Position numbers and translations under genes: made by a program. From assembly GCF_963675165.1 (NCBI RefSeq), contig NC_087385.1, positions 1,302,501 through 1,366,500 of the forward strand: 64,000 bases of DNA, read 5' to 3'. The DNA comes from Halichondria panicea. Lineage: Eukaryota > Porifera > Demospongiae > Suberitida > Halichondriidae. The notes beneath the pieces are model-generated. The model ran no database searches and was not told the origin of the DNA. It saw nothing but the letters and a program-made list of their open reading frames with translations. Positions 1-10,054 of the stretch are shown here, piece by piece (positions within the stretch are counted from its first letter, which is position 1; every line of letters starts with the position of its first letter).

Positions 1-1544
1 GGATTGGTTATAATAAGTGAAAGGTCCAAACCTCCTCTGCATGGTTGCATGTATTAGTTGCTCACCAAGTATGATGGTCTCTGCAATGGCGTCCGTTTTC
101 CCCCACACCAGACTGCCTCCAAACACGAGGACCTCAGTGAGTCCTGGTCCCAGATTGGTGGCAGTGATGGAGTGGTAGTGACGTGGTGTCATTGACTCAG
201 GAGGTGTCACCTGGAGGCACAAAAATAATGTTCTGATAAATAAATGTTGAGTGTACAGTATAGTATATTGAACAGGATCAACAGAAAAAATAATATTCAA
301 GTACTATACATGCAGTATAAATATACGTGTGTACAAGTATTAATTTTAATAGCTTCCTAGGCTTCAACTATTCAGTTATTTACTTGTAAATGAACATCCA
401 TGCATGCACACAAACAGTTCATAATAAGACAAGACTCACCTCTGCCCACTTGCCAGTGTCAACATCAATTATCCACATGTCCCTCAGTGTATTGACGTCA
501 TTATCCACTCCTCCGTACACCAGTAGTTGAGGGTGGTCCTGGCCATAGTTGAGACAACAGGCAGCATGGAGTGACCTCCCCACTGGCCATGACTCTCCCT
601 GTACTGGCTTCACTTTAGTGACCTCCTACAAACAGTGAACACACAGTATTGTGCATTTCAATGTGGCAGTACTAATTCAAACTCACCGTGGTCCTGCTAA
701 AGTTAAAAATGTAGACATCATTGACCTCACCACGGCCAGGTTGGTACCCTCCAAATAGGACTGCCCTGTGCTGGTCGACCGTGGTGAAGGTGAAGTCCTT
801 ACAAGGAGGAGGTCTCTCTCCTCTGAGCTCAGGGGACGACCAGACACCTGGAAGTGGGGGTGGGGAAATTTAGAGAATGGTACAATGTTACATCATCCTT
901 ATAACATTAATTGATATAAACTGAACATGGTTTTCTATGTGAGTGAGGGTGGGACTCCGCCCACCAGTAGCTAGATACCCTATAAGTGTATACACAGTGA
1001 ATGTGCGAACATAAATGTTACCATTTTGTGTGTCAAAGAAATGGAACTCGTTTGTCCGTCCAATTCTATCAGACCATTCAGTCTTGGTGAATGTTGCTCC
1101 TGGTTGTGTGGTGCCCTCAATACCTTCTCCTCCAAAGCAGCACAGAGTTCTCTCATTCACACGGACAAGTCCACAACCAGCCTTTTTCATAGGCTGACTA
1201 CCATAGGTTTGAACTTTGGTCCACTGGAGAGTGTCCAGATCAAGCTTGCTCATGTCATTGAAGTATGAAGAAGACCCATCCTTACCACCAAAGGTGAACA
1301 GGCAACGACCTACACAAACAGAGCAACCACCAAACTCTCCAGGGGGTAGAGGTCCAGTGGTGGGCAAGAGGCTCCACAGCCTAGTGCTTGGATCATACAC
1401 AGCAATGATGTTAGACCCCCTCAGTCCTGGACCCCACCCCCTCCACATATAATGGTGTCCGTCAACAGCAGAGAATTGACCCCAACGAGGTGGTGGTTCA
1501 ACTGATGGTGGTCGACCAAGTAAGGAGCGAACAGCTTTCAACAT
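1..1544 (-). CDS. Kelch-kinase family gene copy 1 (partial, 3' part outside window)
   Basis: Four coding exons are readable on the minus strand: 1022-1544, 687-847, 440-625 and 66-210, all with GT-AG borders. They join in frame and match exons A to D of the complete paralogues in this window. Exon A starts at the ATG at 1544, just after a CTGCAG acceptor, and holds several kelch blades with Gly-Gly doublets (YDPSTRLW, FTFGG, CCFGG). Exons B to D each add about one blade (VLFGG, LLVYGG, VLVFGG). The last exon ends in the same phase as in the other copies, so the coiled coil and TKL kinase are expected to the left of base 1. Kelch propellers usually bind proteins; the partner here is unknown. 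The frame is intact throughout the visible part. Confidence 0.85.
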
Positions 1545-2343
1545 TGTCTGCAGGAGTAAGGACAGTGAGCAATATACATACACACATTGGCTATCTATAT
1601 AGACACTGATATACAGATCACATGTATCATACACACTTCTCTTATGTACACGCTTCTTTAGCTAGCTAGTAGATCTATTAGTCTCGATTTCCAGACTATA
1701 GATCTATCTCTGAACTCACCTCATGGAAGACACTTCCTACAATGTCCACAGCCCCACCCACTTTTACAAACTTCACACAACAAAAATTTATTGATGGATC
1801 AGTGGATTGATGCATTTATATTCTAGTGTAAGTGTAGATAGATCTAGTTCCCATGGTGATGACAGTGTGTTATAAGGTCCTGTAGCTTATCAGACATCCC
1901 CGGCCCAGTACTGCACCCTCACAATACAGACACAGCTTTTGTAGAGGAGCCACTCAAACAGTTAGTGTATTAGTGGTCTCACTTACTTGAGCATATGCTT
2001 TGTGATTGTCGTTCTTTAGTTTGAATCTCTGAGCAATATAATCAACCGTCCGTCTGTAACGAGCATATATAGTTTACTGCAACTAGCTAGTCAGTTTCAC
2101 TTTAGCCAATGTATATCAACACGAGGTGAGGTCACTGAGTACAAAAGATGATGTAATGTTAAATATCGTGACATCTTTTTTTTTCCCAAAAAACATAACT
2201 AAACGATACATAACCAAATAGATGACATAAACAAATTAACATAATGGTCCATAGAAAAATAATAGTGACCCATAATTCTAATGACTACATTTAACAATAA
2301 AGGTAATAACAGGCTACATAATAACGCGTACTTGTGTTCTGTC
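1545..2343. other. 5' flank of kelch-kinase copy 1
   Basis: No protein-coding gene is seen. On the minus strand a GTGAGT donor at 1714-1719 follows a possible non-coding first exon (from 1720 upward), which could splice to the acceptor just before the ATG at 1544. The rest is AT-rich. Part of it, toward 2340, may be the 3' end of the neighbouring gypsy-type element, but no LTR could be defined. Confidence 0.35.
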
Positions 2344-3819
2344 CTATGCTGGGACATAGTTCATGAACCAATCTGGAGATTTCCGATTTCGTCCAGACCT
2401 GCGTACAGGTTTGGGTATGTTAGTTTCTAATTGAGGGGACACATTCCTTGTGGTATCGTTCGGGGCAGGTCCCTGTTCACTACTTGGCTGCTCTTCTTGG
2501 ACTATAGCTTCTGGGAGCTCAATCTCTCGAGGTTCCTCAGTTTGAATCACTTGACGGCGGTTTCGTCTGTACTCGTGACCACCTACTTGGACTTTATAGC
2601 TTCTGGGGCCAACTAGTCCTGTGCAGACACCAGCACTCCAAATTTTCTCTCCAGGTAAGCGCAATCTCACTGTGTCTCCCGAGGTCAAAGGTGTTAGTGG
2701 TTTGGTTTGACGATTGTAATAGAGTTCCTGACGTTTTTTCTGCTGGTTTATCGCTTGCGTGTCCTCCTCTGTTGAGTACTGAGGTTGTAATAGTGCTCTG
2801 GTTGTGGGAAGGAGTGTTTTGCATCGGCGACCAAGGAACCGTTGCGCTGGGCTGGTGCCTATTCCTTCTGTGGGTGTGTTACGCCAGTCTAGTAGAGCCT
2901 GGAATTCGGATTGGCCAGCTTCTCTGGCCTTGGTAAATAACCGTTTTACAGTCTTGACCGCATTTTCCGCTTTCCCATTCGATTGTGGGTAGTGTGGGGA
3001 TGATGTGGTGTGTTCGAAACCCCATTTTCTTGAAAATTCTGCGAACTCTGTTGAGCTGAATTGTGGGCCGTTGTCTGACACCAACTCTTCAGGCACACCC
3101 CACCTTGCAAACATGGCCTTCAACGGCTTGGTCACCCCATTTGTATTGGGTTTGCTAACATTCTCGACTTCAACGTAATTACTAAAGTAATCACTCACCA
3201 CAAGTAATGTACGTCCTTTTAGCTCACATAAGTCGGCTCCCACTTTTGACCATGGTCGGGCTGCAAATCTGTGCTGCTGGAGAGGTTCTTTGCCTTGCAT
3301 GACTCGGTGACTTGCACACACATCACACTTCGATATGTATTCTTTGAGCTCCGTCGACATTCGTGGCCAATACATTGTTTCTCTTGCCCGTCTGAGGCAT
3401 CCCTCCACTCCAATATGAGTAGTGTGGACCAATTCAATCATCTCCTTCCGTAACGCCACTGGGATCACTAATCGTTGTCCTTTGAAGATCAACGAGTCTT
3501 GCACTGTCAATTCGTCACGAATGTCATAATATGCATGTATGCTCTCTGGTACCTCCGATTTCGTTTCGGGCCAACCTTTTAAAACGGTGAGTCGCAGCAC
3601 GTCCAAAACGGGATCCTCCGACGATGCTTGCTTCAAACGTTCTATTCTGTCAGCAGGAATGGCCAATGTGGATGTGTGATCCACTTCCTCTAGTTTCTGG
3701 ATGGACTCGCACACATTGACTTCTGGTAGGTATGCTCTGCTCAGTGTGTCCGCCAAATACATCTCCCGGCCTTTCTTATACTTCAACCGGAGGCTATATT
3801 TTTGTAACCGAAGTAACAT
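2344..3819 (-). CDS. Ty3/gypsy-type Pol fragment (RNase H end plus integrase)
   Basis: This is an open frame of 491 residues. It opens with the tail of an RNase H domain (ADTLSRAY). Next is the integrase zinc-binding H2C2 module (HTTH, then CDVC), and then the DDE core: Asp in GADLCELKG, Asp in VSDNGPQF and Glu in NGKAENAVK, so all three catalytic acids are present. A chromodomain-less C-terminal tail rich in Pro and Glu ends at the stop at 2344. Protease, reverse transcriptase and most of RNase H are absent: similarity stops near 3827. The integrase frame has no stop, so the insertion is probably fairly young or was truncated on insertion. It lies between kelch-kinase copies 1 and 2. Confidence 0.9.
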   Translation of the reverse strand: MLLRLQKYSLRLKYKKGREMYLADTLSRAYLPEVNVCESIQKLEEVDHTSTLAIPADRIERLKQASSEDPVLDVLRLTVLKGWPETKSEVPESIHAYYDIRDELTVQDSLIFKGQRLVIPVALRKEMIELVHTTHIGVEGCLRRARETMYWPRMSTELKEYISKCDVCASHRVMQGKEPLQQHRFAARPWSKVGADLCELKGRTLLVVSDYFSNYVEVENVSKPNTNGVTKPLKAMFARWGVPEELVSDNGPQFSSTEFAEFSRKWGFEHTTSSPHYPQSNGKAENAVKTVKRLFTKAREAGQSEFQALLDWRNTPTEGIGTSPAQRFLGRRCKTLLPTTRALLQPQYSTEEDTQAINQQKKRQELYYNRQTKPLTPLTSGDTVRLRLPGEKIWSAGVCTGLVGPRSYKVQVGGHEYRRNRRQVIQTEEPREIELPEAIVQEEQPSSEQGPAPNDTTRNVSPQLETNIPKPVRRSGRNRKSPDWFMNYVPA

Positions 3820-3827
3820 TCGTCATT
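2344..3827 (-). mobile_element. 5'-truncated Ty3/gypsy retrotransposon
   Basis: The element is represented only by the 3' part of pol. No flanking direct LTR pair was found between about 1.9 and 4.1 kb, and target duplications could not be identified. The left limit may extend below 2344 into AT-rich sequence with an A/G-rich tract (on the minus strand) around 2170-2190. Confidence 0.7.
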
Positions 3828-5680
3828 TGATGCATGATTTGAGATGGCTTAAGGGTGTGGTCTGTTTGGGTAAGGCCAGTTGTTAGAAAATTTTCATTAC
3901 ACACAAACTGGAGCTAGGTACGTACGTACACACTATACAAACACTCAGCCTAGGAGAAAGGTGCCTCAAGCTGCCTGACTGCTCTCCCCGTGTCAGAATT
4001 CGGTTTCAATGTACCTACCCGGCCCGGCTCCCACACTTCTCATTTAACACTGAGTACGAGTTCTCTATCAAACCGTCGTCAAACCATAGATGGTCAACCC
4101 ATCTTTATGCCCTAAGGGAAGTTTCCCATTGTTACTTCACAACGAGATCAGAAACATAACGTCCTATCAGAACCACACCTACAGCCAATCTCCGGAGAAC
4201 ACCTCCTGGGACCACATGCAGCAAACGTCACATAAGGAGTCCTCCAAAACATTGCTGCGGATGGGCTATTGAGCAGAATATATGAAAGTCCAATCCACAA
4301 AATCCTTCACCCCACTCGTGATGTCCTTGGCCCTGCTGCAACATCAACAAATAACATTTGTACACAAATGGGGCAATCCTACATCTCGGCAATGAATTGG
4401 CCGAGATGGCTAAGATTCTGCCTCTCATTTTCACTTCTATAAGATCATCAATTCAAGCCATCAGATTAGCTCGCTCCATTGTGGCAACATCCCTTCCAAT
4501 TGACTAGTGACCAGTGAATCACTGATCATCAAACATTGCATGAACATTTGCATGATTGCTACACGGAACTAGAGAGATTGTTAAAGGGAATACATAGGTA
4601 TGCATGCAAGTATATAGCATTTCAGCATTCAGGAGAATGAGTCAATTAGAGTTTGGATATTGGCAGAATGGGTTTTTTTCCAGCTTTATAGCATTTCACT
4701 GTGTATGCATTCCTCCTTCGAACCATTCTGTGCAGGTAAAATAGATGGTGCTGCTTATTCATTGCACACAGAATATGCTTAAATCTACCAAGCCAGACAA
4801 ACATCTGCTCGCCAGCCTGTGTGTTTGCGTCAGGGCACTTTTCTTTGAGTCTTCGAGGAGAATATAGCGTATGGCATTCAGGGTTTACATGATTGGGAAG
4901 GTGGAACATAGTTTCCTGCGTGAGCGAGAGTGGAATAGCTGGGCTCACGCCCGGCACCCGTTCTGACGGGTGGCCGAGTGACATGCTTATATAGGATTTG
5001 TACTGTTGCGTTATACATTACTGCTCCAGAGGAGGTACACCAATGGCTAATTAAAACATCACGTGGCTTATGTTTTACATGTAAAACTGAGTTTACCCTC
5101 GCGCCCCTGAGTTTATACATCACCACTAGCTTCATCCTCAGCCCCAGACGAATCAGCTTGAGAGAAAAGATCCCAGATTTAATTGCAACCTTTGACCTTT
5201 GATTACATTCTTCGAAACCACAAGATATGCCTTCCGTAGCTAGGGTATAAATTTTGACGCACTGGTTTGCTGTACTGGATAGATCTAGGTATAGCAAGCT
5301 TTCCTATCAGGCAAATAAACGATCAAGAGCAACAGGAATGGTAGCTTAATTCAAGCAATTAAAGCTAGGTCAAAAACCCAAGACAAGATGATTAATGTTT
5401 TCATTAAAAGTGACCCTGTTGACCTTGGCTTACTCTATAAGCATCATAAAAACCACATATCTGCTTATTTGAGTCATGAATATCGTTATCTCAGAAATAC
5501 TGCAATCTGATTGGGCTGCACTTCTCAGTGCAGCAGTACAATCCTATATAAGCGTGTCCCCCAACCGGGACAGTCGGACCACACCCAACTAGGTATGACT
5601 CTGCCCACCAGTAGCTAGATACCCTATAAGTTTATGCTATTAAAACATGCAGCGAATGTGTACACGTTGACAAATATTAC
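3828..5680. other. Gene-free interval between gypsy fragment and orphan kelch exon
   Basis: Reading both strands gives only short, low-complexity-free ORFs with no recognisable motif. The downstream exons B to E expected for kelch copy 2 are missing here. A stretch near 5545-5600 (TATATAAG, then a GC-rich run) resembles a transposon end but has no partner. Confidence 0.5.
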
Positions 5681-6170
5681 CATCTTGTGTGTCAAAGAAA
5701 TGGAACTCGTTTGTCCATCCACTTCCGCCAGGCAGTCCAATTTTGTTGAATGATGATCCTGGTTGTGTGGGGCCGTCAATACCGACTCCTCCAAAGCAGC
5801 ACAGAGTTCTCTCATTCACACGGACAAGTCCACAACCAGATTTTTTAATAGGCTGACTACCAGAGGTTTGAACTTTGCTCCACTGGAGAGTGTCCAGATC
5901 AAGCTTGCTAATGTCATTGTAGTAAGAAAACCAACCCACACTACCACCAAAGGTGTACAGGCAACGACCTACACAAACAGAGCAACCACCATGCTCTCCA
6001 GGGGGTAGAGGTCCAGTAGTGGGAAAAAGGCTCCACAGGTAAGTTTTTGGATCATACAAAGCAATTATGTTAGACTCTCGTCCTGGACCCTTCCCCCTCC
6101 ACATGTAATGGTGTCCGTCAACTGCAGAGAATTGACCAAAACGAGGTGATGGTTCAACTGGAGCATCCAT
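5681..6170 (-). pseudogene. Orphan kelch exon A (truncated kelch-kinase copy 2)
   Basis: A single exon matches exon A of the complete genes. It starts MDAPVEPSP at 6170 after a TGCAG acceptor, holds kelch blades (FTFGG-like YTFGG, CCFGG) and ends at a good donor (ATG|GTAATA). It has no stop codon or frameshift, yet no exon B, C, D or kinase exon lies downstream before the gypsy fragment and copy 1. Read-through would end 13 codons past the donor. It is most simply a 3'-truncated duplicate. It could make a short kelch-only protein if transcribed, because its upstream first-exon block (about 7130) is retained. Confidence 0.8.
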
Positions 6171-6210
6171 TACCTGCACAGGAGTGATCATAAGACAGTG
6201 TTTATGCCAT

Positions 6211-6307
6211 CACACACACACACACACACACACTAGTCGAGCGCCCGACTACACACACACACACACACACACACACACCCACCCACCCACACACACACAC
6301 ACACACA
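6211..6307. repeat. (CA)n microsatellite with short unique spacer
   Basis: There are two CA tracts separated by about 20 bases. They lie in the 5' intron of kelch copy 2 and interrupt homology to the matching intron of copies 4 and 5. Confidence 0.9.
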
Positions 6308-6999
6308 AACACAAACATCTATTGACTAATGGAAAATTCATACTGTCAGAACCAAGGTTAGATCTTATACTGATTGTACATGTAGCTACAAGCCACAAAA
6401 CGCCTAAAGTAAGATGATACACCCAGATACGGGAATCACATGTGCCTAAACATAATCGTCATGGTACTAAAAACTGGCTAAAAACTGCTAACAAAGAGAC
6501 AGAACTAAAAGAATCCTCACAATGGAAAAGAAAGAAACTGACGTTGTCACGTGGGTTACATTTTGCTTATCTTAATTACATAACAATTTACATACAATAA
6601 TTATAAGGTTGCACATAGAGTACCTCCTAAACAAAAATATTTGAAATAAGAAATTTAGCTTGCTTTTCAACTGCATGTTTTGTGGTGTTTAACCATAGAG
6701 TCTATGGTTTGACAGTCACACCCGGACTCCACATGTATGGGAGTGGTCCCGCCTTTCCTTGAGCTATCCACAAGTCAGGAAATTAAAGGGACCGAAACTT
6801 GTGGACTGGCAATGACGGGTCTGGTGCTCCTCTGAAGACCGGAAAAACTATAATTGTTACTATAATTAATAAAACTGTCAATTGAATGTCCTTCATTAAA
6901 ATCAAATGTGCATTCCGTTTGAGTCAATTTTATGCTTCAGCGGACGAGGTTCCATCCAACCCAGTTAGCCTTGTGCTTACTACCCCCTTTCCAAACACA

Positions 7000-7165
7000 C
7001 ACACACACAATCATTGGCTGAGCCTGGACTGAGATTATGCAAGCTGATCTAGCTAAGATCAACAACCATCATATGCATGAGACTGACATGAACTCTGTAT
7101 AAATGTATAGACACAGCATTTCAACTTACAAGTCATGGACAGTAGAACACTCCCTCAGAGATATC
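7000..7165 (-). promoter_or_regulatory. Conserved promoter/5'-UTR exon block of kelch copy 2
   Basis: On the minus strand a short exon ends CTT|GTAAGTTG (donor at 7128-7129), followed by intron sequence AAATGCTGTG. The same block occurs upstream of copies 4 (29070) and 5 (33165) at the same place relative to exon A, so it is very probably the non-coding first exon and intron start. In copy 2 an ATG sits three codons before the donor but is out of frame with exon A, so it would act as an upstream ORF. Here the intron is about 0.95 kb, against about 0.1-0.15 kb in copies 4 and 5, because of inserted sequence. Confidence 0.6.
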
Positions 7166-7463
7166 CGAGAGCTGCTTGTGGTTGTTGCATACCAGCCACG
7201 CCCCCCACTTTTGCAATTTGCACAAGGAGCCCACACTCCCGGATCCCATGGCCCAAGGTTGTCTGTCTAGCGCGAGCGCTGCAAGATCGAGTAGGTGAGT
7301 GTGGTGTAACTAGGAATACTACTACTAGGATGAAAGCACCGCGGGTGCTGATGCCTCGGTGGAGGTGCCAAAGCTACATAACATAAAGCTACTTACTTTA
7401 TCTCTGGCTACACGTACACATTGATTCTCATGATTCTCATTATGAACATTTGCATGCAAAACT

Positions 7464-7503
7464 CTAGTCTCATGAATCAGCCGCACCTGATTCATGAGAC
7501 TAG
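7464..7503. repeat. Perfect 17-bp inverted repeat
   Basis: Arms at 7464-7480 and 7487-7503 (CTAGTCTCATGAATCAG and its complement) are separated by CCGCAC. There is no T-run after it, so it is not a typical terminator. It is probably a foldback remnant. Confidence 0.8.
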
Positions 7504-7874
7504 CAAAACTCAAGGAGTGGCTCAGTGGGTAATGATCGACCATGATTGTTGTTAAAAACGATTGATGCCAAAAGTTCAAGCTTAAAATTAATGGCTGCAA
7601 GTCAGCAGAGCCTTGCAGCTCTCTTCTCACTCTTGCAGCTACCAATAGCTAGCGTTTTAGTGCAGAGCTAACTACTAAGTACAGTAGCAACACTCGGTAA
7701 ACAAGTTTGGCTACGTGCTCTTCTGAAAAGGCTGCAATGGCATTCCAAGTAGCAAAACTAGGCATAACTCGAGAATTTTGCAAATCCACGAATTAAAATC
7801 CAAGTAAACATGACTATATAGAAGCCTATAGAAACTCTACTTGCACTTGATTCATCCTTGAGCAGCTGTAGCAG

Positions 7875-7877
<3 letters not shown>

Positions 7878-7919
<42 letters not shown>
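7878..7919. repeat. (CA)n microsatellite
   Basis: This is a pure CA tract of about 42 bases. ORFs read through it on either strand are composition artefacts. Confidence 0.95.
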
Positions 7920-7921
<2 letters not shown>

Positions 7922-8059
7922 ATACTTCGCTTGCGCATGCGCACTGAGGCATAAATATTGCACATACAGCTTATACCCAGGCCTGTCAATGGCAATATTA
8001 TAGGTCTAGGTAGTTGAATTGCACAGCAGAGCATCTAAGTAGTTGGTAATACTATATAG

Positions 8060-8576
8060 ATAGAGTAGAGAGGGATTGGAAACGGAAGCAATTCACGTGA
8101 TGTTTTACAATGAAGTCTATACATAGTGGCTCTGGGACCATCCTTGTATCCCCAGTCTCTTTATATCTCCCGCAAAAGCCCAGGAAACTTATTGTGTCCA
8201 ATGCATACATATCTCAGAACTACCCCCATTTTACTGAATCACATGCCCCCTGAGTCAATTGGAAACGAAGAAAATATAATCTCGATTGTCGTGAAGTAGC
8301 CAGAGCGCTTTTTCATGCTTGTGTTCCTATAGTACCTTTGATATACATTGTAGCTGAGGCTGTGTAACTAAATAGTGTCCTGTGTCCCAAATGGCCTTAA
8401 GTATGAGATGAAAGTTGATGTTTAGCAGCAGAACTGCTCGTGGACTTTTTATACAGACAGTAAAACAATTCTCATGAATTATTCATGTTTAGCCCTCGTG
8501 TTAAAAAGTAAGCCTCGATTAAAACCGCGGATGGTACTTCGAGGGTACTTCCGTTTCCAATCCCTCTCTACTCTAT
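8060..8576. mobile_element. MITE with 29-bp perfect terminal inverted repeats
   Basis: The left arm 8060-8088 begins ATAGAGTAGAGAGGG. Its exact reverse complement is the right arm 8548-8576, and weaker similarity extends outward for some bases. The roughly 460-bp interior has no ORF of note. Long identical termini and no coding capacity fit a non-autonomous DNA transposon; no target duplication was resolved. Confidence 0.75.
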
Positions 8577-8792
8577 AGCTATCTGTGGTACAGTACGTGG
8601 AACCTCCCATAACGGACCCTCCCACTAGAGGACAAACTCTTTATAAAAGACACTAGCTATGGCACGGATTGAAATCACTATCAGTCTAGAGTACACAGAA
8701 ACAACCTCCCACAAGCGGACCTTCTTGATTCCGGACAGAGGACAAGCTTCGTGCTTCCAACTGACTAACTCTGTGCAAAACTGCCTCTTATA

Positions 8793-9131
8793 ATGCACCT
8801 ATCAATGATATACCCCCCCCCCCCCACCTGGGGCGATATGGGGGAAATGTGGGGGAAGTGACAACCCATCAGTGACCTTTCCCCCATGTATGGGGCGTAT
8901 CAGCTGTGTACTTTCCCTCATGTTACCCCCATCCCCCATGTTGAGTAGGCCAAAAAATTTACTATAAAGAGAACAAATAATTATAAACAACAGTCGAGGG
9001 CGGCTACAATCAAAAGTCACTTCCCCCACCAATCCCCACCTATATATGGGGTCAATATGTTGACCATTCCACTACATTTCCCCCACGTGCTCCCCAGGTG
9101 GGGGGGGTGGGGCATATCATTGATAGGTGCA
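8793..9131. mobile_element. MITE with C/G-rich termini
   Basis: The termini read TGCACCTATCAATGATAT followed by a poly-C and CCACCTGGGG stretch at 8794-8830, and their reverse complement at about 9085-9131. A TA dinucleotide flanks each end (8791-8792 and 9132-9133), a possible TA target duplication. The interior has no gene. The element splits an older repeat whose CAACCTCCCA words lie on the left side. Confidence 0.6.
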
Positions 9132-9368
9132 TAACGGACAAACAGGAAACCACACACACATTTTATGTCCAATATGGTAGAGGTAGTCGTTTGCAATCAC
9201 TGAATGTTATTGCTAATCATATACTGCCATTCTCTGGCAACTGCATGCAAAGTGGCTTTACAATGCTATTGATTTCAGCTCCTTAGCTTCTTGAACAGAC
9301 AACACATGAACAACACATGAACATACTATCTATAATTCCTTGATATGACTATAAATAGTAATTTGAAT

Positions 9369-9448
9369 GAACCTCCCACCAGAGGACAACCTCCGAAAAG
9401 AGCACAATTAAAAGCTCTGCTCCCAAAGTGTCCTTTATTCGGAGGTTC
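9369..9448. repeat. Short foldback element GAACCTCC ... GGAGGTTC
   Basis: This is an 80-bp unit with inverted ends and internal AGAGGACA/TGTCCTTT symmetry. Related left ends occur near 8601 and 8704. It is non-coding. Confidence 0.5.
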
Positions 9449-9481
9449 CACTGTAATACACTGTATAGCAATGTACTCTAT

Positions 9482-9491
9482 CCCCCCCCCC

Positions 9492-9583
<92 letters not shown>
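9482..9583. repeat. Poly-C then (CA)n microsatellite abutting a splice acceptor
   Basis: A run of about 12 C is followed by about 90 bases of CA interrupted once by TA. It ends directly in CAG before the DNAJA-like exon, so the microsatellite itself forms the pyrimidine tract and 3' splice site. Confidence 0.85.
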
Positions 9584-9586
<3 letters not shown>

Positions 9587-9838
9587 TTGGAGTGCCTCCT
9601 GCCCACACGACCTGACTCACCAGCACTGGACCCAGAGGCAGAGGAAGTGGAAATGATAGAGAATGAGGGGATGAGGGGAGTGGGCGGGGAACAAGGGGGT
9701 GGAGCCATATACGATGAAGATGAGGAGGATGAAGGAGTGGGCGGGGCACAGAGGGTGGGCTGCTCTCTCAACAGTGACACTCTTAGGAACTCTATATTCA
9801 CCACTTTGATTGTATTTATGGACTGGATAATTATGTGA
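9584..9838 (+). pseudogene. DNAJA: Orphan last exon of a DNAJA (type I Hsp40) gene
   Basis: The frame begins VLECLLPTRP, continues with an acidic EAEEVEM segment, a Gly-rich part and YDEDEEDEG, and reaches RVGCSLN. This order (LExLLPxRP, EEVEL, acidic tail, G-V-x-C end) is that of the C-terminus of DNAJA1/DNAJA2 co-chaperones, which normally stop at a CaaX box. Here no stop follows the cysteine and the frame runs about 25 codons further. No J domain, HPD motif or CxxCxGxG zinc repeats are seen upstream in the window. It is therefore a stray duplicated exon rather than a gene. The family call rests on remembered motif order only. Confidence 0.55.
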
Positions 9839-10054
9839 ATAACGTTTGCCCATGCACTCATCATAATAATTATATATATTGTTGTGAACGGTAATATTGA
9901 TTAGCATGACACTGAGATCAAATCGATGGTAATCATCATAATAGGAGATTGCAAACACACACTATACAAAAGCCAAAGAAATTTAAAGTGAAAGTCTATA
10001 GACATTCATAAAAAAACAACAAGTTACTAAGATAAGTGTTCACATTGTTCATAG
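9839..10054. other. 3' flank of kelch-kinase copy 3
   Basis: This is AT-rich non-coding sequence between the DNAJA-like exon (+) and the 3' end of copy 3 (-). No other feature is seen. Confidence 0.5.

Noticed and set aside
2150-2340. Possible 3' LTR of the gypsy element
   Set aside because: No matching direct copy on the other side and no TG...CA borders with a duplication were found.
2431-3453. Plus-strand ORFs over the gypsy pol fragment
   Set aside because: Shadow frames of the minus-strand integrase gene, which carries the H2C2 and DDE signatures.
4955-4990. GGTGGCCGAGTGAC resembles a tRNA-Leu/Ser D-arm start
   Set aside because: No acceptor stem, anticodon arm or TTCGA loop follows.
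4878-5297. 139-residue minus-strand ORF
   Set aside because: No motif, no splice partners, no similarity to neighbours; length is within chance for this interval.
6184-6417. His/Thr-rich ORF through CA repeats
   Set aside because: The peptide is the translation of a microsatellite; no start context, no splice support.
7135-7386. 83-residue plus-strand ORF
   Set aside because: It overlaps the conserved minus-strand first-exon block of kelch copy 2 and has no domain.
9326-9577. Cys/Val-rich ORFs on the minus strand over (CA)n
   Set aside because: Simple-repeat artefacts (VCVCVC); the same holds at 7758, 40249, 53186 and 57810.
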